Positions 1-7,127 of a DNA stretch of 64,000 nucleotides are shown piece after piece. The notes beneath the pieces were generated by a model. The model worked only from the letters and a program-made list of their open reading frames with translations, was not told the origin of the DNA and ran no database searches. Numbering within the stretch: position 1 is the stretch's first letter; each line of letters begins with the position of its first letter. This DNA is from Prostheceraeus crozeri (lineage: Eukaryota > Platyhelminthes > Polycladida > Euryleptidae). Where the stretch lies: assembly GCA_907163375.1 (NCBI GenBank), contig CAJQUW010005569.1, positions 310,001-374,000 on the forward strand, written 5' to 3'. The translations under genes were made by a program, and so were the position numbers.

Positions 1-222
1 CACTATTATGCTATTTTCAAGAATCCGCGAGATAAAAGTCAATTTGAAATTTTAGCGCGACAAGTTGCACCCAGAGGATCAAAAGCCTTAATTGAAATTT
101 TTCAAGCAGCTACTGAAAAACCACACGGTTACTTATTCATTGACTTTACGCAAGAGTGTCCGGAAGAATTTAGATTTCGAAGTGATATTTTGAAAACTCC
201 CATGATTATCTACAAACTATGA
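1..222 (+). CDS. Polinton packaging ATPase, C-terminal part (cut by window edge)
   Basis: This is the C-terminal 73 or so codons of the FtsK/HerA-type genome-packaging ATPase of Polinton A. The reading frame is open from base 1 and ends at 222. The same sequence is seen in full in element B at 42341-42958, where the Walker A and B motifs are present; those motifs would lie left of this window. The stop overlaps the ATG of the next gene as ATGA, a tight packing typical of this element. In the family the protein pumps DNA into a capsid. The identification rests on near identity to the complete B copy. Confidence 0.85.
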   Translation, partial: HYYAIFKNPRDKSQFEILARQVAPRGSKALIEIFQAATEKPHGYLFIDFTQECPEEFRFRSDILKTPMIIYKL

Positions 223-911
223 GTTCTTATTCTCGCATGATTGTTATTCCTCAGGATGAATATGTACAATTGACTGCCATGCAGAAAGTAAAGCAACCTC
301 TTGCAAATCAAATGTATAGGAAAGAAATAGATTATCAGCAAAATGTTCACATCAAAGATCCACATCGTGCTGTATTATTACAATCGGAAACTGTTGAGCA
401 ATTGAAAAACTTGAAGAATAAGATGTGTGACTCTGTATCGACTGCTACACCTTTAGCATCTCGCGCACATGCCATATCTCTTTTCAACAGTATTGAACCC
501 CATCTCAATGTAAATGATAGAGGAGAAATCATTACAGATGAAAATAAAGTGATTGATGCTTCACGTTATGAAGACTTGATTCAGTATGCGACACGTAGAA
601 AGCGCCGTCAGGGCTATGTTCCACCTGGTTGGACATACTTTCTTAAACTATTGAAAAAGCATAATGTGCCAAAATTTGCTTTGAATAATGAGACATTGAA
701 AGAACTTGATTCAACAGTGGCTACTGCTCCAATGCTTCAGACGATGAAAATGCCAACAAATTGGTTTAAGACGTCACCTGCTACATCCCCTCCCACACTC
801 ACTAGGCAAACAAGAGGAAGAACTCGACGTAGATCTACACCACCACTAAAACTAGTAAATGGAAAACGTAAAACAGCTCCTCGCAGGAAATATATGTTCT
901 CAGACTATTAA
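219..911 (+). CDS. Conserved Polinton protein of unknown function (230 aa)
   Basis: 230-residue protein with a near-identical homologue in element B (41652-42344). The N-terminus contains IPQDEYVQL and a stretch rich in charged residues and Gln. The middle is helical and charged (ATRRKRRQGYVPPGW), and the last ~45 residues are very basic and Ser/Thr/Pro-rich, ending RRKYMFSDY. The basic tail suggests nucleic-acid binding, possibly a virion core or DNA-binding role, but I do not recognise a named domain. It starts at an ATG overlapping the ATPase stop and lies just before the Cys-rich ORF and the integrase. A protein at this position, between ATPase and integrase or capsid genes, is common in Polintons; its function is unknown. 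Confidence 0.75.
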   Translation: MSSYSRMIVIPQDEYVQLTAMQKVKQPLANQMYRKEIDYQQNVHIKDPHRAVLLQSETVEQLKNLKNKMCDSVSTATPLASRAHAISLFNSIEPHLNVNDRGEIITDENKVIDASRYEDLIQYATRRKRRQGYVPPGWTYFLKLLKKHNVPKFALNNETLKELDSTVATAPMLQTMKMPTNWFKTSPATSPPTLTRQTRGRTRRRSTPPLKLVNGKRKTAPRRKYMFSDY

Positions 912-912
912 T

Positions 913-1128
913 ATGAAGCAGATGTGTTGCTTGCCATGTAATGAGCCGCCAGAGGTGAGTGTCGTTGTCACTTGCACTTGCTACGCCAGCTCTCACAATG
1001 AAACTCCTAAGCAATGTGAACACGATCGCAAAACCGCTAAAGCTAAATGCTGCAGTTGTTGTAAATGTAGAAAGGCAAGAAAACAAAAAGATGAGAAGGA
1101 GGAAAAAGAGTCAGTCGTCATCGACTGA
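913..1128 (+). CDS. Small Cys-rich ORF overlapping the integrase start (71 aa)
   Basis: 71-codon frame that starts at an ATG one base after the previous stop. It encodes a Cys-dense protein (CCLPC, CTC, CCSCCKC) with a Lys/Glu-rich tail. The same frame is open over its full length in element B (41435-41650), with the cysteines conserved apart from a Tyr-to-Cys gain. It overlaps the 5' part of the integrase in a different frame. The cysteine spacing could bind zinc or form disulfides; no known family is recognised. The alternative is that this is a chance open frame kept only because A and B are young, but the gene-to-gene spacing argues that it is used. Confidence 0.5.
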   Translation: MKQMCCLPCNEPPEVSVVVTCTCYASSHNETPKQCEHDRKTAKAKCCSCCKCRKARKQKDEKEEKESVVID

Positions 1129-2179
1129 ACGTTTGAAGTCAATCTATTATGATGTAAAGCATCCGGCAGGATTTGCATCTATCAAGAAATTATCAAAAGC
1201 GAGTGGTCTTCCACAATCACAAGTGAAACGATGGTTAAAGGGTCAGGCTACCTATACACTCCACAAACAAGCGAAAAAGAAGTACCGCACCCGCCATTAT
1301 ATTGTTCATGACATCGATGATCAGTGGCAAGCAGATTTGTGTGATGTTGCCTCCATTTCAAAACATAACTCGGGCAATAATTTTATTTTAACCGTCATTG
1401 ATATTTTCTCGCGTTATGCGTGGGCTCAACCTTTAAAAACTAAAGAAGGGAAAGGAGTAGCAAAAGCATTCCAAACAATTTTTCGAGAAGGTCGCATTCC
1501 AAAAAGAATTCAGAGTGATCAAGGAAAAGAGTTTGAAAATCAGCATGTGACAAGATTATTTGAGAGGCATGACATTGAGTTGTTTAGTGTAAAGAGTGCT
1601 TATAAAGCTGCACTCGTTGAACGTTTTAATCGCACATTAAAAAATCGCTTGTGGCGACATTTTACTGCCAACTTGACACAAAATTGGACAAAGGTTCTAC
1701 AAGATACACTCCATGCCTACAATCACTCTATCCATCGTTCTATTGGACTCAGACCAGTAGATGTAAATGCTGACAATGTAGATAAAGTGCGCGAATCATT
1801 CCAACGTAAACGCACTCATGTGAAAAGTGATGTGAAAATTGATGATAAAGTTCGTATCTCAAAAGTGAAAAGTGTTTTTGCTAAAGGGTACCTTCCGAAT
1901 TGGACAGAGGAGGTATTTACAGTATCAAGGATTAATCAAAAAGACTCTCCGACCACCTACAAGTTGAAAGATTACGATAATGAAGAAATTGAGGGTAGCT
2001 TTTACCGCGATGAGATTGAGGTAGTCACTGAAAGTGAAACATATTTGGTAGAGAAAATCATTCGATGTAAAAAACGGCAAGGTGAAGAATGGTGTCTTGT
2101 TAAATGGACTGGTTATCCTTCAAGTATGAACTCTTGGATGCGTCGTGCCGACATCTTTCATCTGAGTGATCGACAGTGA
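1091..2179 (+). CDS. INT: Polinton retroviral-type (DDE) integrase with chromodomain
   Basis: Integrase that would insert the element and make 6-bp target duplications. An N-terminal helix-turn-helix/zinc-like region (SIKKLSKASGLPQSQVKRWL) is followed by an RNase H-fold core. The three acidic positions lie in QADLCDV, QSDQGKEFEN and the AALVERFNRTLK helix. The C-terminus carries a chromodomain with YLVEKIIRCKKRQGEEW and VKWTGYPSSMNSW. The frame is open from an ATG at 959, but the first 44 residues there look like a shadow of the overlapping Cys-rich ORF, so I prefer the ATG at 1091. Related genes are known in databases as F54H12.3-like. A broken homologue is in element B. Confidence 0.93.
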   Translation: MRRRKKSQSSSTERLKSIYYDVKHPAGFASIKKLSKASGLPQSQVKRWLKGQATYTLHKQAKKKYRTRHYIVHDIDDQWQADLCDVASISKHNSGNNFILTVIDIFSRYAWAQPLKTKEGKGVAKAFQTIFREGRIPKRIQSDQGKEFENQHVTRLFERHDIELFSVKSAYKAALVERFNRTLKNRLWRHFTANLTQNWTKVLQDTLHAYNHSIHRSIGLRPVDVNADNVDKVRESFQRKRTHVKSDVKIDDKVRISKVKSVFAKGYLPNWTEEVFTVSRINQKDSPTTYKLKDYDNEEIEGSFYRDEIEVVTESETYLVEKIIRCKKRQGEEWCLVKWTGYPSSMNSWMRRADIFHLSDRQ

Positions 2180-2220
2180 TTCATGCAAAGTTGTAACTAA
2201 CAATGTTTAGGGTTTGAGCT

Positions 2221-2676
2221 ATGAATCCAACTGCCTCATTTTATTCACGACCCTCCTATGTAAGTGGTGGAGGACAAATTTACATCAGCGCTTGCCGCCA
2301 ACGTGGAGGTAGCATACTTGGTGCACTGAAATCTGTTGTAGCACCTCTCATATCCAATGTCGGTAGATCTTTAAAACGAAATGTTTTAAGTAATGCCGTT
2401 GGCTTTGCTGGTGATGTTGCTAGTGATCTTTCTAGAGGTAGAAGTTTTAAGAGCAGTTTGTTGAATCGTGGGAAGGAACGCGGTTTAAAAACATTGAAGC
2501 AGACCTTTGCTGGTGTTACTCAAGGAAAGAAATCGCCTAAACGAATGAATAAAGGAAGGAGGAAACATCGCGGAGCTGGTAAGGTGCGATCTTCAGTCAA
2601 AAGGCATTCACGCAAACGTCGCAGAGGCTCTAATCATTCATCAGGTGCTAAACGACGACGCTGCTATAACTTCTAA
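2221..2676 (+). CDS. Basic Polinton core/minor virion protein (pVI/pVII-like, 151 aa)
   Basis: 151-residue, strongly basic protein. The N-terminus has Gly-rich GGGQIYI and RQRGGSILGALKSVVAPLI. This is followed by an Ala/Val/Gly-rich amphipathic region (SNAVGFAGDVASDLSRGRS), a pattern shared by small proteins beside the capsid gene in many Polintons. The last ~55 residues are dense in Lys/Arg and end GAKRRRCYNF, fitting DNA condensation. By position and composition it resembles adenovirus core or membrane-active minor proteins. It ends two bases before the capsid gene. A near-identical copy is at 39889-40344 in B. Confidence 0.7.
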   Translation: MNPTASFYSRPSYVSGGGQIYISACRQRGGSILGALKSVVAPLISNVGRSLKRNVLSNAVGFAGDVASDLSRGRSFKSSLLNRGKERGLKTLKQTFAGVTQGKKSPKRMNKGRRKHRGAGKVRSSVKRHSRKRRRGSNHSSGAKRRRCYNF

Positions 2677-2678
2677 TC

Positions 2679-3956
2679 ATGGAGTGCAAAACTTCCGGTT
2701 TTTGTTTGTTCGATCAACAAGCCATACAGACAGATATTCTTAGTTCAAGTATTGTAGATTATCATCCTCGAACAGCTGAGAATGCTGGCCCCATTGAATT
2801 TGTTATTCCTGGTGGTAGTGATGACTACATAGATTTGAGTTATGCGATGGTTGATTTGAGGTTTAGAATTCAGCAAGCAGATGGAACTGCTATTGACGAT
2901 GCACATAAAGTTGGACTGAACAATTTACCATTGACTACATTACTTCGCGATGTTTCTCTAACGATTGGAGAGCAGCAGGTGGAAGGTGGTCAAAGCGATT
3001 ATCCCTATAAATCATATTTCAATCATGTATCACAGTTTCATCCAGCAGCACAAAAAAGTCATATGGAAGCCATGGGATGGTATAGAGATGAAGCAGGAAA
3101 ATTTGATGTTGAAACAAACAGTGGCTTTGTAAAGCGATCTGCTATGATTAAAGATAGTAAAGTATGTCAGCTATGTGGTCCGCTGAATTTAGACTTCTTT
3201 AGACAGTCAAAGTTTTTACTCTGTAATACCAGCATGCGACTCAAGCTGACATTGAATAAGCCTGAATTTGCGCTGAATGCATTTGCTAAAGTTGACAATT
3301 TTAGAATTCATGTGGAAGATATTGCACTTTACATTCGTCGAGTAGTACCGAATCCAAGTGTCATTAGAGGACATGCTGAAGGTTTTAACCGCCAAAATGC
3401 CATTTACCCCGTTCAGCATACAAAGCTTCTCACCTTTACAATTCCGAAAGATCAAAAGAGTTTCATGAAAGATGGCCTCTTTCCATCGGAAGCACCGAAG
3501 CTCCTCATGGTGGCAATGGTTGAAAATGATGCATTTAATGGTAATATAAAGAAGAATCCTTTCAATTTTAAACACAATCAGTTAAGTGAAATTGCTTTAC
3601 GTGTAAATGGTGTGAGTCATCCTGGTCCACCCTACAAACCAGATTTTGCTTCGGATCAATTTATGCGCAGTTATGTTGATTTTATGGATGTCTTTGGCTT
3701 TTACAATACGGATGACACCAACGGACTTACTATGAAAGAGTTTAAGAGTGGATATACTATTTATGCATTTGATTTGACTGCTGACAGCGATATTAGTGCA
3801 CCCTATCGTCAAGCGAACGTGCCTCATAATATTCGTTTGGATTTAACGTTCAAAAGAACACTACCTGAGACGATCAATGTATTAATTTATGCAGTCTTCG
3901 ATTCAAACATTGAAATTACAAAGTATCGTGACGTGATTCTTCAGTATAATCGTTAA
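2679..3956 (+). CDS. Polinton jelly-roll capsid protein, probably the major capsid protein (F54H12.2-like)
   Basis: 425-residue protein beginning with a conserved Polinton pattern: LFDQQAIQTDI, then PIEFVIPGGSDDYIDLS, then KFLLCNTSMRLKLTLNK. These match the family annotated as F54H12.2-like, described as a jelly-roll capsid protein in Polintons. I assign it as the likely hexon-like major capsid protein because of its length and the DDYIDL motif; assignment as a minor capsid protein cannot be excluded from sequence alone. It is immediately followed by the protease with a TAATG overlap, consistent with a co-ordinately expressed structural block. A broken copy lies in element B. Confidence 0.75.
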   Translation: MECKTSGFCLFDQQAIQTDILSSSIVDYHPRTAENAGPIEFVIPGGSDDYIDLSYAMVDLRFRIQQADGTAIDDAHKVGLNNLPLTTLLRDVSLTIGEQQVEGGQSDYPYKSYFNHVSQFHPAAQKSHMEAMGWYRDEAGKFDVETNSGFVKRSAMIKDSKVCQLCGPLNLDFFRQSKFLLCNTSMRLKLTLNKPEFALNAFAKVDNFRIHVEDIALYIRRVVPNPSVIRGHAEGFNRQNAIYPVQHTKLLTFTIPKDQKSFMKDGLFPSEAPKLLMVAMVENDAFNGNIKKNPFNFKHNQLSEIALRVNGVSHPGPPYKPDFASDQFMRSYVDFMDVFGFYNTDDTNGLTMKEFKSGYTIYAFDLTADSDISAPYRQANVPHNIRLDLTFKRTLPETINVLIYAVFDSNIEITKYRDVILQYNR

Positions 3957-4414
3957 TGAGTTGGTTGACTGCTGACGATATTAAGACTAAAGTGCAGCGT
4001 AATGCAGACGAAGCGACGTTGAAAGCTTTCGATAATGTCTATTCACTCGATACCTTACCACCTGCAGTAAATCACTATCCCATCTTTATTGTGCTAAACA
4101 CTCATTCGCAGAATTTAGGCGGTGAGCATTGGAAAGCGATCTTTATTGGAGAAGACCGACGTGAACTATTTGACTCTCTTGCTCAACCTCCAAATATACC
4201 AACACAGCAGTGGTTGAGAAAACATACGCGTCAATATCAGCGAAATGAACGCATACTACAACATCCACTTTCATCAACGTGTGGTGCTTTTGTACTGTAC
4301 TTCATCTTAAAACGTTTACATGTATCTCGATTTGCATCTATTATTCAAAACTTTTCATGTAATCCATCCTCTAATGAAAAAATGATTTGTAAGTTCTATC
4401 ATGATTTGAAATAA
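3956..4414 (+). CDS. PRO: Adenain-like cysteine (maturation) protease
   Basis: 152-residue protease of the adenovirus endopeptidase/Ulp1 fold (family C5-like). The His of the catalytic triad is in GGEHWKAIFI, an acidic partner is in ELFDSL, and the nucleophile is in STCGAFVLYF preceded by a Gln-rich segment (RQYQRNERILQHPL). In adenovirus and Polintons it processes capsid precursors. The length is typical of the family. The start overlaps the capsid stop (TAATG), and an AATAAA overlaps its own stop. Confidence 0.92.
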   Translation: MSWLTADDIKTKVQRNADEATLKAFDNVYSLDTLPPAVNHYPIFIVLNTHSQNLGGEHWKAIFIGEDRRELFDSLAQPPNIPTQQWLRKHTRQYQRNERILQHPLSSTCGAFVLYFILKRLHVSRFASIIQNFSCNPSSNEKMICKFYHDLK

Positions 4415-4445
4415 AAACATCATGTTGGAAAAATTGTTTTTTATT
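4410..4445. terminator. Convergent poly(A) signals between protease and TBP-like genes
   Basis: AATAAA on the plus strand at 4410-4415 overlaps the protease stop. AATAAA on the minus strand (TTTATT at 4440-4445) overlaps the stop of the TBP-like gene. The two opposing transcripts thus seem to end within about 35 bases of each other, which fixes the 3' ends of both transcription units. Confidence 0.6.
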
Positions 4446-4986
4446 TTACAATCCGCTGGGTACGTACATACTCAATGAGATAGTCTAGGATCATATTTGC
4501 TTGTACATGAGATTTTAGTCCAGTAATGATCACTTTACTATTATGAAAGATTGCCACATGCACAGGTAACCAACAACTAATGAGAGCTGCAGGAAAAAGT
4601 TCGGGTTCATAACACAAACTGTAACTGCTGGTACGAATCTTCAAAAATGATAGACTGTCACTCAATTGAGTAGAGATCACCATATTGTCCACAGTCAGAT
4701 TCGACATCACACACCTCTCCCTCTTCCATATCCGACGTAGTAGTCTTTGTAGCTCTAAGCGCATTGACTGCGCCGATGAATGAGAAAGGGCGCCGAGAAT
4801 CTGTACAGTCCCATTTGGGAAGAGTTGAAGATTCCGTGAATTGTTCATCTTCACCACTAACATTTGAGGTTGGCCCGGGTAATACTTGCTGTTTGGAAGG
4901 TGTTGGTGTAATGTTGTGAGATCGATTTTGGTGTAGAGTCTGAAGCGACAGAGAATGTTGACGATGGTGTAGCGATGGCGCTTCAT
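4441..4986 (-). CDS. TATA-box-binding-protein-like (TBP core) gene in Polinton A
   Basis: From the ATG at 4986 the protein is 181 residues, the size of the TBP core. Two direct repeats are visible. Repeat 1 runs from TIVNILCRFRLYTKIDLTTL through NSKYYPG and LFPNGTVQILGA. Repeat 2 runs from VDNMVISTQLSDSLSFLKI through YEPELFPAALI and VHVAIFHNSKVIITGLK. These line up with eukaryotic TBP landmarks: 'NIV', 'YNP..F', 'FSSGKMVCTGAK', 'NMVGSCDV', 'YEPELFPGLIYRM' and 'FVSGKVVLTGAK'. Known TBP bends TATA DNA and nucleates transcription initiation. Here it sits on the minus strand inside a virus-like element next to PC4-like genes. It is divergent from cellular TBP, so it is not a recent host copy. The ORF stays open upstream to 5130, but the fold starts near 4986. 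Confidence 0.8.
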   Translation of the reverse strand: MKRHRYTIVNILCRFRLYTKIDLTTLHQHLPNSKYYPGQPQMLVVKMNNSRNLQLFPNGTVQILGALSHSSAQSMRLELQRLLRRIWKRERCVMSNLTVDNMVISTQLSDSLSFLKIRTSSYSLCYEPELFPAALISCWLPVHVAIFHNSKVIITGLKSHVQANMILDYLIEYVRTQRIVK

Positions 4987-5308
4987 GATGAAAGAATGAG
5001 TAAATTGAGCGATGTATCTTCCTTTTATACTTTTCCCAACTACCTTGATGAAATGTGAAGTTAGTATGAAGTTGGGAATGATAGAGTTGAATTCGCCGAT
5101 TGTTGACGCGCAACCAGATGCGATTTCCAATACGTGAATGTCTTTTCATATAGAAGTATTTCAAATCCTTCATGATATGATGTAGAGATTGAAAATGACG
5201 ATAAGATAAAGCAAACTCTCTTCTCACATTTCCAGTTGAATCTTTGAAATAGACGTTTCGATCATGATCCGTTTCAATACGTTGTAGGGAATCTAATTTC
5301 CAACTCAT
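4658..5308 (-). CDS. PC4-like (ssDNA-binding transcription coactivator-like) protein, copy 1
   Basis: The ORF starts at 5308. The first ~45 residues (LDSLQRIETDHDRNVYFKDS, then REFALSYRHFQSLHHIMKDL) resemble the PC4/Sub1 core: a beta strand pair with basic residues, then a GISL..EQW..L-like helix. Residues ~50-95 continue with FYMKRHSRIGNRIWLRVNN and WEKYKRKIHRSI, shared with the second copy. The C-terminal half is Ser/His/Thr-rich, overlaps the TBP-like gene in another frame and may not be used. PC4 proteins bind melted promoter DNA and assist TBP/TFIIB-dependent transcription, so the neighbour fits. Similarity is judged by eye and is moderate. Confidence 0.5.
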   Translation of the reverse strand: MSWKLDSLQRIETDHDRNVYFKDSTGNVRREFALSYRHFQSLHHIMKDLKYFYMKRHSRIGNRIWLRVNNRRIQLYHSQLHTNFTFHQGSWEKYKRKIHRSIYSFFHHEAPSLHHRQHSLSLQTLHQNRSHNITPTPSKQQVLPGPTSNVSGEDEQFTESSTLPKWDCTDSRRPFSFIGAVNALRATKTTTSDMEEGEVCDVESDCGQYGDLYSIE

Positions 5309-5330
5309 GGTGCGTGGTAGTCATGTCTGA

Positions 5331-5685
5331 TTAAGATTTGCATAGTAGGGCGATGAACTCACGACGAATAAATGTCATGATGGAGCGATGTATGTATCTT
5401 CTATACTTCTCCCAATTGTATTTGCGAAATGAGAAACAGTTTGCGGAATGAGAATGGTAGATTTGAATTTCATTTCTGTAATGTTGAAGCCAAACTTGAT
5501 CACCCAAGGAGATGAATCTTAATGTTTCAAAATATTCCAAATCCTCATGATATCATTGAGGTTGACAAATTGTCGCCATGTTAATGTAATACCTCTTGAT
5601 GAATGACCATGAGAATTTTTAAAATGTACGTTTCCATCACGATCAACTCTGATATATTGTAGAGAGTCCAAAATCCAAGTCTTCA
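5331..5685 (-). pseudogene. PC4-like protein, copy 2 (broken paralogue)
   Basis: Minus-strand region paralogous to copy 1. Starting at 5685 it reads LDSLQYIRVDRDGNVHFKNS, then RGITLTWRQFVNLNDI, which is the clearer PC4-like match of the two: YIRV..DG.V.F mirrors the PC4 strand and GITLTWRQF.NL mirrors the helix. Further on come a Trp/His-rich segment and WEKYRRYIHRSIM, matching copy 1. It is broken by about one change. The tandem arrangement suggests a duplication of a single ancestral gene. The first part is also present in element B (34100-34245). Its start overlaps the start of the divergent structural gene at 5685. Confidence 0.45.
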
Positions 5686-7118
5686 TGATGTTATGCAAAG
5701 CCGCAGATCACCAATATAAAAATTTCGTTTATCATATTTTGCTTAGCAATGTGGCTACAAAGAGATTAGCTAGTAATCGAGCCGCACTCTTTTCTACTCC
5801 CATTGATCATGCACAACAGCTAAATGGAAAGTGGGAAGTGGGTGTCACTCAACTTGTTTATAGCAACTGTGTCTATACTTTTGATCATGAGGTGATGACT
5901 ATTAATATGAGGCGTACAGCTGCTTATCAATGTGAAAAGGGGTGCCGAGTATACATTCCACAGTGGTCAAAGAAAGATCTCTTATCATGTAAAAAGTTTA
6001 TATATGATTTCTTGAATAAAGCGTGTAAACATATTGTCCAATTTACTCCGCACAATGATGATCATAACTATGTACATCATGTAGTTGAGAAAGATTGGAT
6101 TGTTGGTTTAAGTCCAAGTTTAAGAAATGATTTAGGTTACCTCGCTAGCGCCTTAACAAGCTATGATAATTTTAACGTTAATTACCACATAAGTGGTCAT
6201 AAACAGTTAATATATCGAGAGGAAGCTTATTATGTAGATCTTATTCCAAAAAATGAGAAGACGTTGGTGAAGAAGATTGTGATTAAGCCAAGAAAGACAA
6301 ACATGACTCCTGAAACATTATTGAAGAAATTTAATTATCTCCTTCGAGTTGATGGTAAACAAGTGGCAACATTGACTTATATCAAATCATCTAATCATAT
6401 TGCAATAAGTAAATTAAATGATGATGATCTAGTATTAATTTGTTCAAAAGATTTTCATCAGTTCTTACGACATCGTTCTGCAGCTGTTCATGGAAAATCT
6501 GATATGCAACATTTACCATGTGAAAGGTCAAATCAATATGATACAGAATGGACCGTATCTTTATACAGAAAGTGTGTAGAGCCTTTAGGTGGTATCTTAC
6601 ATGAAACAAGAGTGTTGATGCCTCGCATTATTACTTCAGTTAAATTGGTTGTAGATTATTTAAATGAAGTGATTAATGAGCAACATATTTCATTTTCTGA
6701 AAAAGAAGGTGCTTTGTCTCTCACTATAAGTGGAAAAGGTATTGAACTAATTATGGATAAAACTCTAATGGACATTTTGGGTTTTGATCAAAATATCTTT
6801 AAAAGTGGTACTGTAACCAAAGCTAGCGCAGACATGTCGCTATCGCGTCGTATTAACTATTTTCAGATATATTCCAATATTGGTGAAGATGTACGTGTGG
6901 GAGATGTTGAAGCTCCATTGCTAGCAATGATACCATACCAGCCAAAAAGCTGCAGTATTTTATGTGAGCATACTTTCAAGAAAGTGCATTATACAAAGCT
7001 GAAATCAAACTACATCCCACAAATTGATATTGCCATTTATGACGATGCTGGTGCGTTGATTCCTTTTCATAAAGATGCTGTGACAAGTATCACAGTCCAT
7101 TTCCGAATGAAGAGTTAA
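5685..7118 (+). CDS. Polinton 'WEVG' structural-type protein, paralogue 1 (477 aa)
   Basis: 477-residue protein with an N-terminal signature found in many Polintons: YHILLSN, then QQLNGKWEVGVTQLVYSNCVY. It is paralogous to the next gene (LEGEWEVGVSSICYDSN). The rest is beta-rich with IVIKPRKTNMTPETLL, LMDILGFDQN and a C-terminal IPQIDIAIYDDAGALIPF. Proteins of this kind lie among virion genes and are candidates for penton/minor capsid or surface proteins; the exact role is not settled from sequence. The start is uncertain: the B copy starts nearer the HILLSN motif. The element B homologue at 34282-35679 is nearly identical. Confidence 0.7.
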   Translation: MMLCKAADHQYKNFVYHILLSNVATKRLASNRAALFSTPIDHAQQLNGKWEVGVTQLVYSNCVYTFDHEVMTINMRRTAAYQCEKGCRVYIPQWSKKDLLSCKKFIYDFLNKACKHIVQFTPHNDDHNYVHHVVEKDWIVGLSPSLRNDLGYLASALTSYDNFNVNYHISGHKQLIYREEAYYVDLIPKNEKTLVKKIVIKPRKTNMTPETLLKKFNYLLRVDGKQVATLTYIKSSNHIAISKLNDDDLVLICSKDFHQFLRHRSAAVHGKSDMQHLPCERSNQYDTEWTVSLYRKCVEPLGGILHETRVLMPRIITSVKLVVDYLNEVINEQHISFSEKEGALSLTISGKGIELIMDKTLMDILGFDQNIFKSGTVTKASADMSLSRRINYFQIYSNIGEDVRVGDVEAPLLAMIPYQPKSCSILCEHTFKKVHYTKLKSNYIPQIDIAIYDDAGALIPFHKDAVTSITVHFRMKS

Positions 7119-7127
7119 TGCAAAAGT

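Noticed and set aside
3216-3827. Minus-strand ORFs of 119 and 76 residues within the capsid gene
   Set aside because: They are antisense shadows of the conserved capsid gene. The same shadow appears in the B copy.
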